From Myxococcales bacterium UBA1660 (GTDB taxonomy: Bacteria > Myxococcota_A > Polyangia > Polyangiales > Houyiibacteriaceae): a stretch of 35,037 bases of DNA. The notes beneath the pieces were generated by a model, which did not search any database, was not told where the DNA came from, and saw nothing but the letters and a program-made list of their open reading frames with translations. Every line of letters starts with the position of its first letter. Position 1 is the stretch's first letter. The stretch lies in NCBI GenBank assembly GCA_002320815.1, contig DCLA01000011.1, positions 1 through 35,037 on the forward strand. The letters run 5' to 3'. Positions 24,655 to 32,289 of this stretch are shown one piece after another. The translations under genes were made by a program, and so were the position numbers.

Positions 24655-26787
24655 TCAGGGGCAGTCGTAGACGCCCAGGCCGGTCTCGTCGTTGAGCGAG
24701 TCCGCGCCGGTGCCCGTCCAGTCCAGCAGGTCGAAGGGCGCGCTGGCGTTGGTCTGGCCCATCGCCACGGTACAGCTCCGCTCGAGCGTCTGGTTCTCGC
24801 TGGAGAGCCCACCACCGGTCGAGTACACCATGGCGACCCCGATCTGACCGAAGCGGTCCACGGTCATCCCGTTGCAGACCAAGCGCAGGCTGTCGTCGCC
24901 ATCGAACACCAGGGTGTCGGCGACCAAGTCACAGTCGGCGGTGATCCCGGTGTTGCAGATGGTCCAGGTGTCATCGGGCTCGAGGGTGAGCGCGTTCGGC
25001 AACTCGAAGGTCTGCGCGGCGACCGTCGACGCACCCTCGTAGAGTTCGAGGACGCAGGCGTTCACGCCCTGGCTGGACGACCCGGCGTTGGCGATCTCGA
25101 CGGCCTGAACGCCGGCGTCTCCCTCGACGTACTGGCTGATGATCAGCTCGCCACCAGAGCAGGGCTGGTTCACGGCCGCGGGCGTGCCGAGCAACGTCTC
25201 GGTCGCGCTGTAGTCCAGCGACGGGGGCGTGGCGCACCAGGCGAAGGGCTGGTCGTTGATGGAGGCGTCGCCGACCGAGGCCGCGAGCTGCGCCGTCGCG
25301 CCAACGGGGCGTGGGAAGTCGTCCTGGCTATAGTCCACGACGTCGACCACGGAGCCGCCGCAGCTGATGGTGATGGCTTCGGCCTCGTCGTCGAGTCGGA
25401 TTCGAAGCCGCTCGATTCCTTCGGGGTCGCCCACGGGCCGACCGCCGATGACCGAGAAGCTCTGCGGCTCGAAGGTGAACCCCCAACGGAGAGGCTGGGG
25501 GTCGCCGTCACCGTCGCGCAAGCTGAGGACACAGCCTCGGACCTGCATGCTCGCGGTCGTCGACGGGTTGTAGAGTTCGACCCACTCGTAGCCGATGTCG
25601 TCGCTCAAGTCGCCGGCGTTGATCATCATCTCGGTGAACACGAGCTCGCCTTCGCCGGGCACGAAGGTGTTCTTCGAACCGCCGAAGGTGTCGTTGTCGT
25701 CGTCGGTGTCGATCGCCCCGCCCGCGGTGTCGGTCACGCCGGAGACGGTGACCGTGTAGGTCTCACCGAACGTCTGCATGCTGGTCTCGACGACCACGAT
25801 GGTGCCCTGAACGTCCACGATGGACTGGGCGACGAGGCCGTTGTCGAAGGTGATGTCGCTCGCCATCAGCGTGCTCGCCTCGACCGGCCGGCTGAAGCGC
25901 AGGAGCATCTCGGTCTCGTCGGTCGCGATGGAGTCCCGAAGCGAGAACTCCGGGCAGTCGACGACCCTGATGTCATCCATGGTCCACGCCATCGCCATGG
26001 CCTCCGCCCGATGGCGCCACAGCGGCGTCGGGCCCACCTCCACGGTGCAGCCGATGCCGTAGGTCTCGTCGGCGGCCAGCCCCATCGGGGAACGCACGAC
26101 GAAGAGAGGGTCGTCCAGCACCTCGGTGCTGATCTTCCACTGCTCGAGACCGATGCCCGAGAAGATCGCCTCCGAGGAGAGGGTCCCCGTCACGGTGACG
26201 AGCTCGCTCTCGTAGAAGCGCAGGTTCGAGGCGACATCGTTGATCGAAGAGACGTCCTGCACGAGCGCAGCCACGTCGCCGTCTTGGGAATCGCGGGTGA
26301 ACGACGCGATCGAGGTCACGCGATGCTGTCCCAGAAAGCGGTCGGTGCCGGTCGCGGTAAAGGACACGATGTCCCCCGGAACCGGCGCGGGCGTGAGCGA
26401 GGCGGGATCGACCGCCACGAAGAGCGCGGGACCGAACTCTTGGTCCTGCACGAAGAAGCCAGCGGGATCGGAGCCCACCGCCTCGATGGCATAGGTCACG
26501 GTGGCCCCATCGACGGGAAGGTCGACGGCGCCGAGCTCCGCTTCGCGGACCGCGAGGATCTGGTCGGAAGTCGGGCTCAGGACCATCATGTCCGTCATCC
26601 CGTCCCGGGTGCCGATGTCGACCGGCTCCATGTCGAGGCCGAAGTCCTCGACGTTCCCGTCGAGCAAGCCGCCGTCGCTCATGTCCGGGCGACCGAGGTC
26701 CATCGGGTCGGTGTCGTCGTCGTCCCCGCAGGCGACGCCGAGAGCGAGCATGCAGGTCAAGAAAGTTCGGGCCATGGTCGAGGTCAT
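24655..26787 (-). CDS. Large lipoprotein with two lamin-tail-like domains
   Basis: The 710-residue protein has a lipoprotein signal with Cys20 (LALGVAC), followed by an Asp-rich linker (GDDDDTDPMD). An N-terminal beta region comes next, then a bacterial Ig-like SbsA-type domain (about 310-400: TEMLLRFSRPVEAST, YTVTVSGVTDTAGG). A lamin-tail domain begins LVFTEMMINAGDLSDDIGYE with WVELYNPS, and a second C-terminal lamin-tail-like domain starts ELIISQYVEGDAGVQAVEI. Lamin-tail domains in bacteria are usually secreted and linked to surface nucleases or adhesins, but no nuclease motif is seen here. The gene is visibly less G+C-rich than its neighbours. A sigma-54-type promoter lies just upstream. 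ATG 26787 is chosen; ATG 26775 (MARTF) is possible. Confidence 0.8.
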   Translation of the reverse strand: MTSTMARTFLTCMLALGVACGDDDDTDPMDLGRPDMSDGGLLDGNVEDFGLDMEPVDIGTRDGMTDMMVLSPTSDQILAVREAELGAVDLPVDGATVTYAIEAVGSDPAGFFVQDQEFGPALFVAVDPASLTPAPVPGDIVSFTATGTDRFLGQHRVTSIASFTRDSQDGDVAALVQDVSSINDVASNLRFYESELVTVTGTLSSEAIFSGIGLEQWKISTEVLDDPLFVVRSPMGLAADETYGIGCTVEVGPTPLWRHRAEAMAMAWTMDDIRVVDCPEFSLRDSIATDETEMLLRFSRPVEASTLMASDITFDNGLVAQSIVDVQGTIVVVETSMQTFGETYTVTVSGVTDTAGGAIDTDDDNDTFGGSKNTFVPGEGELVFTEMMINAGDLSDDIGYEWVELYNPSTTASMQVRGCVLSLRDGDGDPQPLRWGFTFEPQSFSVIGGRPVGDPEGIERLRIRLDDEAEAITISCGGSVVDVVDYSQDDFPRPVGATAQLAASVGDASINDQPFAWCATPPSLDYSATETLLGTPAAVNQPCSGGELIISQYVEGDAGVQAVEIANAGSSSQGVNACVLELYEGASTVAAQTFELPNALTLEPDDTWTICNTGITADCDLVADTLVFDGDDSLRLVCNGMTVDRFGQIGVAMVYSTGGGLSSENQTLERSCTVAMGQTNASAPFDLLDWTGTGADSLNDETGLGVYDCP

Positions 26788-26800
26788 CACGGGGCTAGCT

Positions 26801-26816
26801 TGCAATTTCATTGCCA
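26801..26816 (-). promoter_or_regulatory. Sigma-54-type -24/-12 promoter
   Basis: On the minus strand TGGCAATGAAATTGCA has GG and GC at exactly the sigma-54 spacing (TGGCA-N6-TTGCA). It predicts a start near 26790, three bases before ATG 26787 and 15 before ATG 26775. The element is also partly palindromic (GCAAT/ATTGC), so a protein-binding site is an alternative. Confidence 0.6.
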
Positions 26817-26943
26817 GTCTCCATCGAGGGCGGAAAGGCACCCTTCGATGCAGGGTCGACGAGCACTCGGCCCCGCTCATTACGGTGGAAACCTGCAGGC
26901 CCTCCGCACTTGGAGGTACCTCGCGGGATCAGGGGCGTCCTGC

Positions 26944-26962
26944 CACGATCGATGCGATCGTG
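26944..26962. promoter_or_regulatory. 19-bp perfect inverted repeat upstream of the GT2 gene
   Basis: CACGATCG-ATG-CGATCGTG: 8-bp arms, 3-bp centre, ending 41 bp before the TAGCGT -10 box of the glycosyltransferase gene. The shape fits a dimeric regulator site. Confidence 0.55.
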
Positions 26963-27003
26963 TTCCCCGTCCCCTCCCCGCTCGCCTTCTTCGACCGACG
27001 TAG

Positions 27004-27009
27004 TAGCGT
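27004..27009 (+). promoter_or_regulatory. -10 box TAGCGT, leaderless start of the GT2 gene
   Basis: TAGCGT ends 6 nt before ATG 27016, and the intervening bases contain no Shine-Dalgarno sequence. Confidence 0.5.
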
Positions 27010-27015
27010 CCGCCC

Positions 27016-28173
27016 ATGTCGGCTCTCCTGGGGATCCCTCTCGCCGCGCTCACCGCGCCTGGCACCTTCGAGCTCGCCCTCCTGACCGGGGCCTCGCTGC
27101 TCCCGGAGCGGCGCTCCAAGATCGCCACGCCCTGCCGGCACCTGGCGGTGGTGATCCCCGCCCACGACGAGCGGGACGGGATCGCCCGCTGCGTGCGCAG
27201 CCTGAAGCGCTGCACGCCTCCCGGCTGCCGGGTCTCGATCGTGGTCGTCGCCGACAATTGCACCGACGACACCGCGGACCGGGCCCGCGCGGCCGGGGCC
27301 GAGGTCCTCGAGCGCGAAGATGCCGTCCGGCGCGGCAAGGGATACGCGCTGGAATTCGCGTTCGCCGAGCTCTTCCGCGCCCACGAGGACCTGGACGCGG
27401 TGCTGGTCGTGGACGCCGACACCGACGTGGAGCCCGACTTCCTGGCCGTCTGCGCCCAGCGCTTCCGCGACGGCGCCGCCGCCCTCCAGTGCCGCTACCT
27501 CGTGCGGGATCCGGAGGACTCGCCCCGGAAGCGCCTGATGAACGTCGCCTTCATGGCCTTCAACGTGGTCCGGCCGCGCGGGCGGGATCGGCTCGGCCTG
27601 AGCGCTGGCATCCTGGGCAACGGGTTCGGCCTCAGCCGCGAGTGCCTCCAGGCCGTCCCCTACGCCGCCCGCTCGGTGGTGGAGGACCTGGAGCACCACC
27701 TGGACCTGGTGCGCGCCGGATTCCGGGTGCAATTCGTCGACGAGACCACCGTCCGGGGCGACATGCCCGAGGGCGGGAGCGGCGCGGAGACTCAGCGCGC
27801 CCGCTGGGAAGGCGGCCGTCTGCGCATGGTGCGCGAAAAGGTCCCCGAGCTGGCCCGGGACCTCCTCCGGGGGCGAGGTCGCCTGGCCGAGCCGCTCCTG
27901 GAGCTCCTCCTGCTGCCCCTGTCGACCCACGTGGGTGCCCTGGGCCTGATGGTCGTCATCCCCTTCGCGCCCACCCAGATCGCCGGCGCGCTCGGCCTGG
28001 GCGTGGTCGCGTCCCACGTCCTGGTGGCCCTGGCCGTCGGCGGCGCAACCCGCGAAGACCTCCAGGCCCTGGCCCGGGTGCCCCTCTACATCGGATGGAA
28101 GCTGAAGCTCCTCCCGCGGATCCTCGGCTCCGCGCGGCGGGAGCAGGAGTGGGTGCGAACCGAGCGCGCCTAG
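27016..28173 (+). CDS. Membrane-associated family 2 glycosyltransferase
   Basis: The 385-residue protein is a GT-A glycosyltransferase. Motifs in order are AVVIPAHDERDGIARCVRSL, VADNCTDDTADRARAAGAEV, the metal-binding DxD in VLVVDADTDVEPDF, SAGILGNGFGLSRE, VVEDLEHHLDL (the catalytic ED) and QRARWEGG (Q/RxxRW). This set is close to cellulose-synthase-like and polysaccharide GT2 enzymes. Hydrophobic segments at the N-terminus and near residues 295-345 anchor it in the inner membrane. It probably extends a polysaccharide or a lipid-linked sugar. ATG 27016 is favoured by a leaderless -10 box. A strong hairpin follows the stop codon. Confidence 0.88.
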   Translation: MSALLGIPLAALTAPGTFELALLTGASLLPERRSKIATPCRHLAVVIPAHDERDGIARCVRSLKRCTPPGCRVSIVVVADNCTDDTADRARAAGAEVLEREDAVRRGKGYALEFAFAELFRAHEDLDAVLVVDADTDVEPDFLAVCAQRFRDGAAALQCRYLVRDPEDSPRKRLMNVAFMAFNVVRPRGRDRLGLSAGILGNGFGLSRECLQAVPYAARSVVEDLEHHLDLVRAGFRVQFVDETTVRGDMPEGGSGAETQRARWEGGRLRMVREKVPELARDLLRGRGRLAEPLLELLLLPLSTHVGALGLMVVIPFAPTQIAGALGLGVVASHVLVALAVGGATREDLQALARVPLYIGWKLKLLPRILGSARREQEWVRTERA

Positions 28174-28175
28174 GG

Positions 28176-28222
28176 GGTCCAAACGATCCCGCCACCCCTC
28201 TTGGGGGCTGGCGATTTGGACC
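28176..28222. terminator. Long GC-rich hairpin after the GT2 gene
   Basis: GGTCCAA (28176-28182) pairs with TTGGACC (28216-28222). Inside are ATC/GAT, GCCA/TGGC and CCCC/GGGG segments with small bulges around a tctt loop. It starts two bases after the stop codon. No U-tract follows, so it could be a terminator or an mRNA-stabilising structure. Confidence 0.5.
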
Positions 28223-28232
28223 ACCCCTGACC

Positions 28233-28238
28233 TAGACT
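28233..28238 (+). promoter_or_regulatory. -10 box TAGACT, leaderless start
   Basis: TAGACT ends 6 nt before GTG 28245, with no Shine-Dalgarno sequence between. Confidence 0.5.
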
Positions 28239-28244
28239 GACCGC

Positions 28245-28805
28245 GTGGCGCGCGCCCGCGGTTTGGCCCTGGCTCATCTCGACTCGCATCCCCAGCTCCA
28301 GGGGGCGACGCGCGAGGCGATCCTCGCGCGCCTGAGCGACGCGTCCCGAGCGACCCTCCAGGCCGGCATCCACCCCGACCACTGGTATCCGGAGACGGTC
28401 CACGCGGAGCTCTACCGATCGATCGTCGACGTCCTCGGTCTGGACGACCCGGCCACGGTGGCCTTCTTCACGCGCTGCCAGCGCGAGGCGCTGGAGGTGA
28501 CCCGCCGGCACATCCACCGCCTGGACACCGCCCTGGCCCAGCTCCCGGTCCGCTGGCGGCGCCACCACGACACCGGCCACATCCGTATCCACCGGCGCCG
28601 CAAGGGCGGGGTGGACCTCGGCTTGGTCGGGCACCCCTTCGCGCAGGACCCCGTCTACCGCGCCGTCGTCCTCAGCGGCATCGTCGCGATGCTCATGGAC
28701 ATCCGGGTCATCCGGGACCGTCACCACGAGGCCAGCGGCCCCCACCAGGCCCGCCTCACGCTGGGCTGGGAGAGCGCCACCCCGCACCTCGAACCGCGCC
28801 GCTGA
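28245..28805 (+). CDS. Conserved-looking protein, function unknown
   Basis: The 186-residue protein has no signal peptide or membrane helix. HPDHWYPETVHAELYRSIVD and LGLDDPATVAFFTRCQREAL, followed by LPVRWRRHHDTGHIRI, resemble in order and spacing the small myxobacterial TIGR02265/DUF2378-type families related to haem-NO-binding folds. This is weak and I would not assign it. The GTG start is supported by an upstream -10 box at leaderless spacing. The gene's last 18 bases, including the stop, are the first unit of a tandem repeat that continues through the intergenic region. Its neighbours do not suggest a role. Confidence 0.7.
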   Translation: MARARGLALAHLDSHPQLQGATREAILARLSDASRATLQAGIHPDHWYPETVHAELYRSIVDVLGLDDPATVAFFTRCQREALEVTRRHIHRLDTALAQLPVRWRRHHDTGHIRIHRRRKGGVDLGLVGHPFAQDPVYRAVVLSGIVAMLMDIRVIRDRHHEASGPHQARLTLGWESATPHLEPRR

Positions 28806-28869
28806 CTCGAGCCGCACTGCTGACTCGAACCGCGCGCTGAGTCGAACCGCGCGGCTGAGTCGGAAACGG
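28788..28869. repeat. Tandem ~18-bp repeats spanning a stop codon
   Basis: Units at 28788-28805, 28806-28823, 28824-28840 and 28841-28858, plus a partial unit to 28869, follow (C/G)TCGAACCGCGC then GCTGA. The first unit ends exactly at the TGA of the upstream gene. Confidence 0.8.
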
Positions 28870-28877
28870 CCGCGGGC

Positions 28878-29576
28878 TCAGAGTCGGTAGCCGATGCCCA
28901 GGGCCACCCGGAGCCACATCTGCCGGCCGAAGCGGCCCTCCGGGGCGCCCGCGTAGCCGGCGAGGGCCTCGGCGAAGAAGACCGTCTGCCGGCTGAAGGT
29001 CGCCTCGATGCCCACCAGCGGGGCGCCGCCGGCCACCACGCCGCCCCCGGTGCCGGCGTCGGGCACGTCGGTCCACGCGAAGAGCCCGGCCGCGCCGGCC
29101 ACCAGGGTGGCCGACTCGGAGACGTGGAAGCCCGCGCGGAGCCCGGCCTCGAGACCCACCGACCACCCGAAGTCGTCGGCGAAGACCCCTTCCTCGCCGA
29201 CGATGATCCCTTCGCCGAAGCTCGCGAAGGGCCGGAACGCCAGCGCGACGTCGATGTCCCCCCGGGCGAAGACCAGGAGCCGCATGGGCACCGAGAGCCC
29301 GCCGGCCACGCCGGTCGCCGTCCCCAGGAGCGCGCCGTAGTCCACGTGCGCGCGGATCCCGAGGTCGAAGCGGGAGGAGGGCGAGAGGAGCAATTCGGCG
29401 AAGAAGCCGGGCCACCCGAGCCCCGCCGAGAGGACCACCTCGCCGTTGCCGACCGTGCGCCCGCCGATGAGCGAGAGGTCATCCGAGGTCGGGCGCGGGG
29501 GCTCCGCGGCCGCCACCGAGCTCAGCGCCAGCGCGGCGGTCAGCGCCAGCGCGGCGGTCAGGGCCAACGCGCGCAT
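28878..29576 (-). CDS. Outer-membrane beta-barrel-like protein
   Basis: The 232-residue protein has a signal peptide (MRALALTAALAL repeat, cleaved after AAA near residue 24). The rest consists of alternating short amphipathic strands with Gly/Ala/aromatic residues, ending in LRVALGIGYRL, a C-terminus typical of small outer-membrane barrels. It probably spans or coats the outer membrane; no specific family is recognised. Its ATG shares one base with the stop of the upstream M23 peptidase gene, so the two form an operon. The signal peptide is encoded by perfect 18-bp tandem repeats. Confidence 0.75.
   Translation of the reverse strand: MRALALTAALALTAALALSSVAAAEPPRPTSDDLSLIGGRTVGNGEVVLSAGLGWPGFFAELLLSPSSRFDLGIRAHVDYGALLGTATGVAGGLSVPMRLLVFARGDIDVALAFRPFASFGEGIIVGEEGVFADDFGWSVGLEAGLRAGFHVSESATLVAGAAGLFAWTDVPDAGTGGGVVAGGAPLVGIEATFSRQTVFFAEALAGYAGAPEGRFGRQMWLRVALGIGYRL
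29523..29576. repeat. 18-bp tandem repeat in a signal-peptide coding region
   Basis: Two identical 18-bp units (29523-29540 and 29541-29558) plus a degenerate third to 29576 encode the TAALAL repeat of the signal peptide. Gain or loss of a unit keeps the frame. Confidence 0.85.
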
Positions 29577-30424
29577 CAGTCGGTCTCCGGCCGGGCGCGG
29601 CGCATCCACTCGGGCCAGCGCGCGCGGTCGAAGCGGTCCATCGGGTCCCGAGGCTCGCCGCCCTCGCGCCACTCGAAGTGCAGGTGGGGCCCGCGGCTGA
29701 TCCCGGTGGTGCCCGCCTGGGCCACCTGCTGACCGCGCCGGACCACCTGCCCGGGGAAGACGTGGATGGCCGAGAGGTGCGCGTAGCTGGACACCGACCC
29801 GTCGCCATGGATGAGCACCAAGAGGTTGCCGTAGCCGGCCACCGTGTTGTCCGCGTAGCCCACCAAGGCGTCGGCCACCGCGCGCACCGGGGTGCCCACC
29901 TCGGCGGTGAAGTCGATGCCCCGATGGTGCCGCGGCCCGCCGGCGGCGCGCCCCCGACCGTAGCCGCGCCCGAAGCGGCCCTCGTCCACCGGCCAGCGCA
30001 GCGGCAGGCGCGGAGCGCGGAGCCCCAGGCGCTTGGCCGCGTCGAGCCACTCCCAGCGCGGCGCGGTGCGGATCATCTCGGCCGCCGCCTGGTGGGTCCC
30101 GAGGCCCAGCGCGCGCGCGAAGGCCTCGGTCTTCCCCACCGGCTCGGGCACCCGCCGGGGTCCGTTGCACCGACGACTGCGGGAGCGGCGGCAGCGCCGG
30201 GGCACGGCCTTCCACTGGAGCACGGTCGGTAGCCGGTCGAGATCCGGCGCCGCGACGAGGGAGCCCGGCGCCTTGGGCGGAGTCGCCGCGTCCTCGACCA
30301 CCTCCGCGACCGGTGTCGCCCTCTCGGCGTGCGCCGCGGCCGGCGGCGCGGCCGGGCCGAGCGCCCCTCCCGCGAGCGCCGCGACGCTGGAACCCGCCAG
30401 GGTGGTGATCAACAGCGCGCGCAC
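29576..30424 (-). CDS. M23-family (LytM-type) peptidase, exported
   Basis: The 282-residue protein begins at GTG 30424 with a signal peptide (ALLITTLAGSSVAALAGGAL). A Pro/Ala and Arg-rich region follows, then a C-terminal M23 domain. Zinc motif residues are seen in HHRGIDFTAEVGTPVRAVAD (HxxxD) and in GPHLHFEWREGG (HxH), with YGNLLVLIHGDGSVSSYAHL between. Such enzymes cut peptidoglycan cross-links or activate amidases in the periplasm. It is co-transcribed with the outer-membrane protein gene (TGATG overlap). A promoter with a -35-like TTGGTG and a TACCAT -10 box fits the GTG start. Confidence 0.9.
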   Translation of the reverse strand: MRALLITTLAGSSVAALAGGALGPAAPPAAAHAERATPVAEVVEDAATPPKAPGSLVAAPDLDRLPTVLQWKAVPRRCRRSRSRRCNGPRRVPEPVGKTEAFARALGLGTHQAAAEMIRTAPRWEWLDAAKRLGLRAPRLPLRWPVDEGRFGRGYGRGRAAGGPRHHRGIDFTAEVGTPVRAVADALVGYADNTVAGYGNLLVLIHGDGSVSSYAHLSAIHVFPGQVVRRGQQVAQAGTTGISRGPHLHFEWREGGEPRDPMDRFDRARWPEWMRRARPETD

Positions 30425-30430
30425 GCCGCG

Positions 30431-30459
30431 ATGGTACGTGGCCCGGCGGCGGGCACCAA
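30431..30459 (-). promoter_or_regulatory. Promoter of the M23 gene, -35 TTGGTG and -10 TACCAT
   Basis: On the minus strand TTGGTG (30454-30459) and TACCAT (30431-30436) are separated by exactly 17 bases. The -10 box ends 6 nt before GTG 30424, giving a leaderless transcript. It is the clearest -35/-10 pair in the window. Confidence 0.6.
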
Positions 30460-30539
30460 GCTTCTCGGGTTTGCATCGCGGCCCGGGACCACCGAAGATG
30501 CGCCGTCCCCGTTTCGAGGGCGACCAAAGGAGATCGACG

Positions 30540-32285
30540 ATGACCGCGCTGCAGCATGGCTCCGCCGCCATCCCGGAGGCCAAGGCCTCCATCCCGCCGA
30601 CCAGTCACGACGACATCGACGAAGCCCTGGCGATCCTCTCGGACAACGCCGACGCCTGGGTGAAGACGTCCATCGACGAACGCATCCGCATCCTCGACGA
30701 GCTCGTCGCCAGCACCCACCGCGTCGCCGAGCGCTGGGTCCGCGCCGCCTGTGACGCCAAGGGCGTCCGCCGCGGCACCCCGGGCGAGGGCGAAGAGTGG
30801 CTCGGTGGCCCGGTCGTCGTGCTCCGGAACCTGCAGCTCCTGAAGCGCTCCCTGAAGGACATCCGCGACAGCGGCTCCCCCAAGCTCCCCGGCGAGCCCA
30901 AGGTCCTGCCCGACGGCCAGGTGGAGGCCCCCGTCTTCCCCACCGACGCGCTCGACAAGCTCCTCTTCACGGGCTTCAGCGCCGCCATCCGCCAGAACCG
31001 CTCGGTCACCAAGTCGTCCCTCCGGGACAACATGGGCGAGATCTATCGGAACCCGCCCACCCAGGGTCGCGTCTCCCTGGTCCTCGGCGCCGGCAACGTC
31101 AGCTCCATCGGCCCGATGGACGCGCTGCACAAGCTCTTCGTCGAAGGCGAGGTCGTCGTCCTCAAGATGAACCCGGTGAACGAGTACCTGGGGCCCTTCA
31201 TGGACGAGGCCTTCCGCGAGCTCGTCCGGCTCGGCTACTTCCGCGTGGTCTACGGCGGCGCCAAGGAGGGCGACTACCTCTGCACCCACGAGCTGGTGGG
31301 CTCCATCCACATCACCGGCTCCGACAAGACCTTCGACGCCATCGTCTGGGGCACCGGCGCCGAGGCCGCGGATCGCAAGCGGCGCGGCGAGCCCCGCAAC
31401 GACAAGCCCATCTCCAGCGAGCTCGGCAACGTCAGCCCGATCATCGTGGTGCCCGGTCCCTGGACCGACGAGGAGATCGAGTTCCAGGCGACCAACATCG
31501 CCTCCTCGCTCACCAACAACGCCGGCTTCAACTGCAACGCGACCCGGGTCATCGTCACCCAGAGCAGCTGGGCCAAGCGCGGCAAGTTCATCGACGCCAT
31601 CAAGCGCGCCTTCGCCCGCGCCGAGCAGCGGATGCCCTATTACCCCGGCGCCGAGGAGCGGCAGGCCGCCTTCCTCGAGGCGCACCCCCAGGCCCACCAG
31701 TTCGGGCCCCGCGGCGAGGGCAAGGTGCCCTGGACGATGATCACCGATCTCGATCCCACCAAGGCCGACGACATCTGCTTCACCACCGAGGCCTGGTGCG
31801 GCGTCACCAGCGAGGTCCCCCTCGACGCCGACGACCCCGTCGCCTTCGTGGAAGAGGCCGTGAAGTTCTCCAACGAGACCCTCTGGGGCACCCTGAGCTG
31901 CTCGGTCATCGTGCACCCCAAGACGATGAAGGAGCCCCGGGTCGGCCAGGCGGTGGAGAAGGCCATCGGCGACCTCCGCTTCGGCTCGGTCTGCGTGAAC
32001 CACTGGGCCGCGCTGGCCTACGCCCTGGTCACGCCCGCCTGGGGCGCGGCCCCCGGCCACCCCAAGGAAGACATCCGCTCCGGCAACGGCTTCGTGCACA
32101 ACACCTACCTCTTCGACAAGCCGGAGAAGTCGGTGATCCGCGGTCCCTTCGTGGTGAAGCCCAAGCCCGCGTGGTTCCTGGACAACCGCACCAGCCACGA
32201 GATCGGCCGCAAGCTCTGCGACCTCTACGCGAACCCCTCGCTCCTCAAGGTCCCCTCGCTCCTCTTCAGCGCCCTCCGCGGCTGA
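30540..32285 (+). CDS. NAD(P)-dependent aldehyde dehydrogenase family protein
   Basis: The 581-residue protein is an aldehyde dehydrogenase, longer than the usual 480-500 residues because of an N-terminal extension and insertions. Visible are the Rossmann-side strand SLVLGAGNVSSIGPMDALHK, VVLKMNPVNEYLGP, the general-base Glu in SELGNVSPIIVV and the catalytic Cys in LTNNAGFNCNATRVIV, followed by VEEAVKFSNETLWGTLSCSV. It should oxidise an aldehyde to the acid; the natural substrate is unknown, fatty or aromatic aldehydes are possible. ATG 30540 has a good AAAGGAG ribosome-binding site upstream, unlike most genes here. The lipoprotein gene downstream starts four bases after its stop. Confidence 0.88.
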   Translation: MTALQHGSAAIPEAKASIPPTSHDDIDEALAILSDNADAWVKTSIDERIRILDELVASTHRVAERWVRAACDAKGVRRGTPGEGEEWLGGPVVVLRNLQLLKRSLKDIRDSGSPKLPGEPKVLPDGQVEAPVFPTDALDKLLFTGFSAAIRQNRSVTKSSLRDNMGEIYRNPPTQGRVSLVLGAGNVSSIGPMDALHKLFVEGEVVVLKMNPVNEYLGPFMDEAFRELVRLGYFRVVYGGAKEGDYLCTHELVGSIHITGSDKTFDAIVWGTGAEAADRKRRGEPRNDKPISSELGNVSPIIVVPGPWTDEEIEFQATNIASSLTNNAGFNCNATRVIVTQSSWAKRGKFIDAIKRAFARAEQRMPYYPGAEERQAAFLEAHPQAHQFGPRGEGKVPWTMITDLDPTKADDICFTTEAWCGVTSEVPLDADDPVAFVEEAVKFSNETLWGTLSCSVIVHPKTMKEPRVGQAVEKAIGDLRFGSVCVNHWAALAYALVTPAWGAAPGHPKEDIRSGNGFVHNTYLFDKPEKSVIRGPFVVKPKPAWFLDNRTSHEIGRKLCDLYANPSLLKVPSLLFSALRG

Positions 32286-32289
32286 GCTC

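Noticed and set aside
28216..28238. TTGGAC as -35 for the 28245 gene
   Set aside because: Only 11 bases separate it from TAGACT, too short for a normal promoter; it is better explained as the 3' arm of the hairpin.
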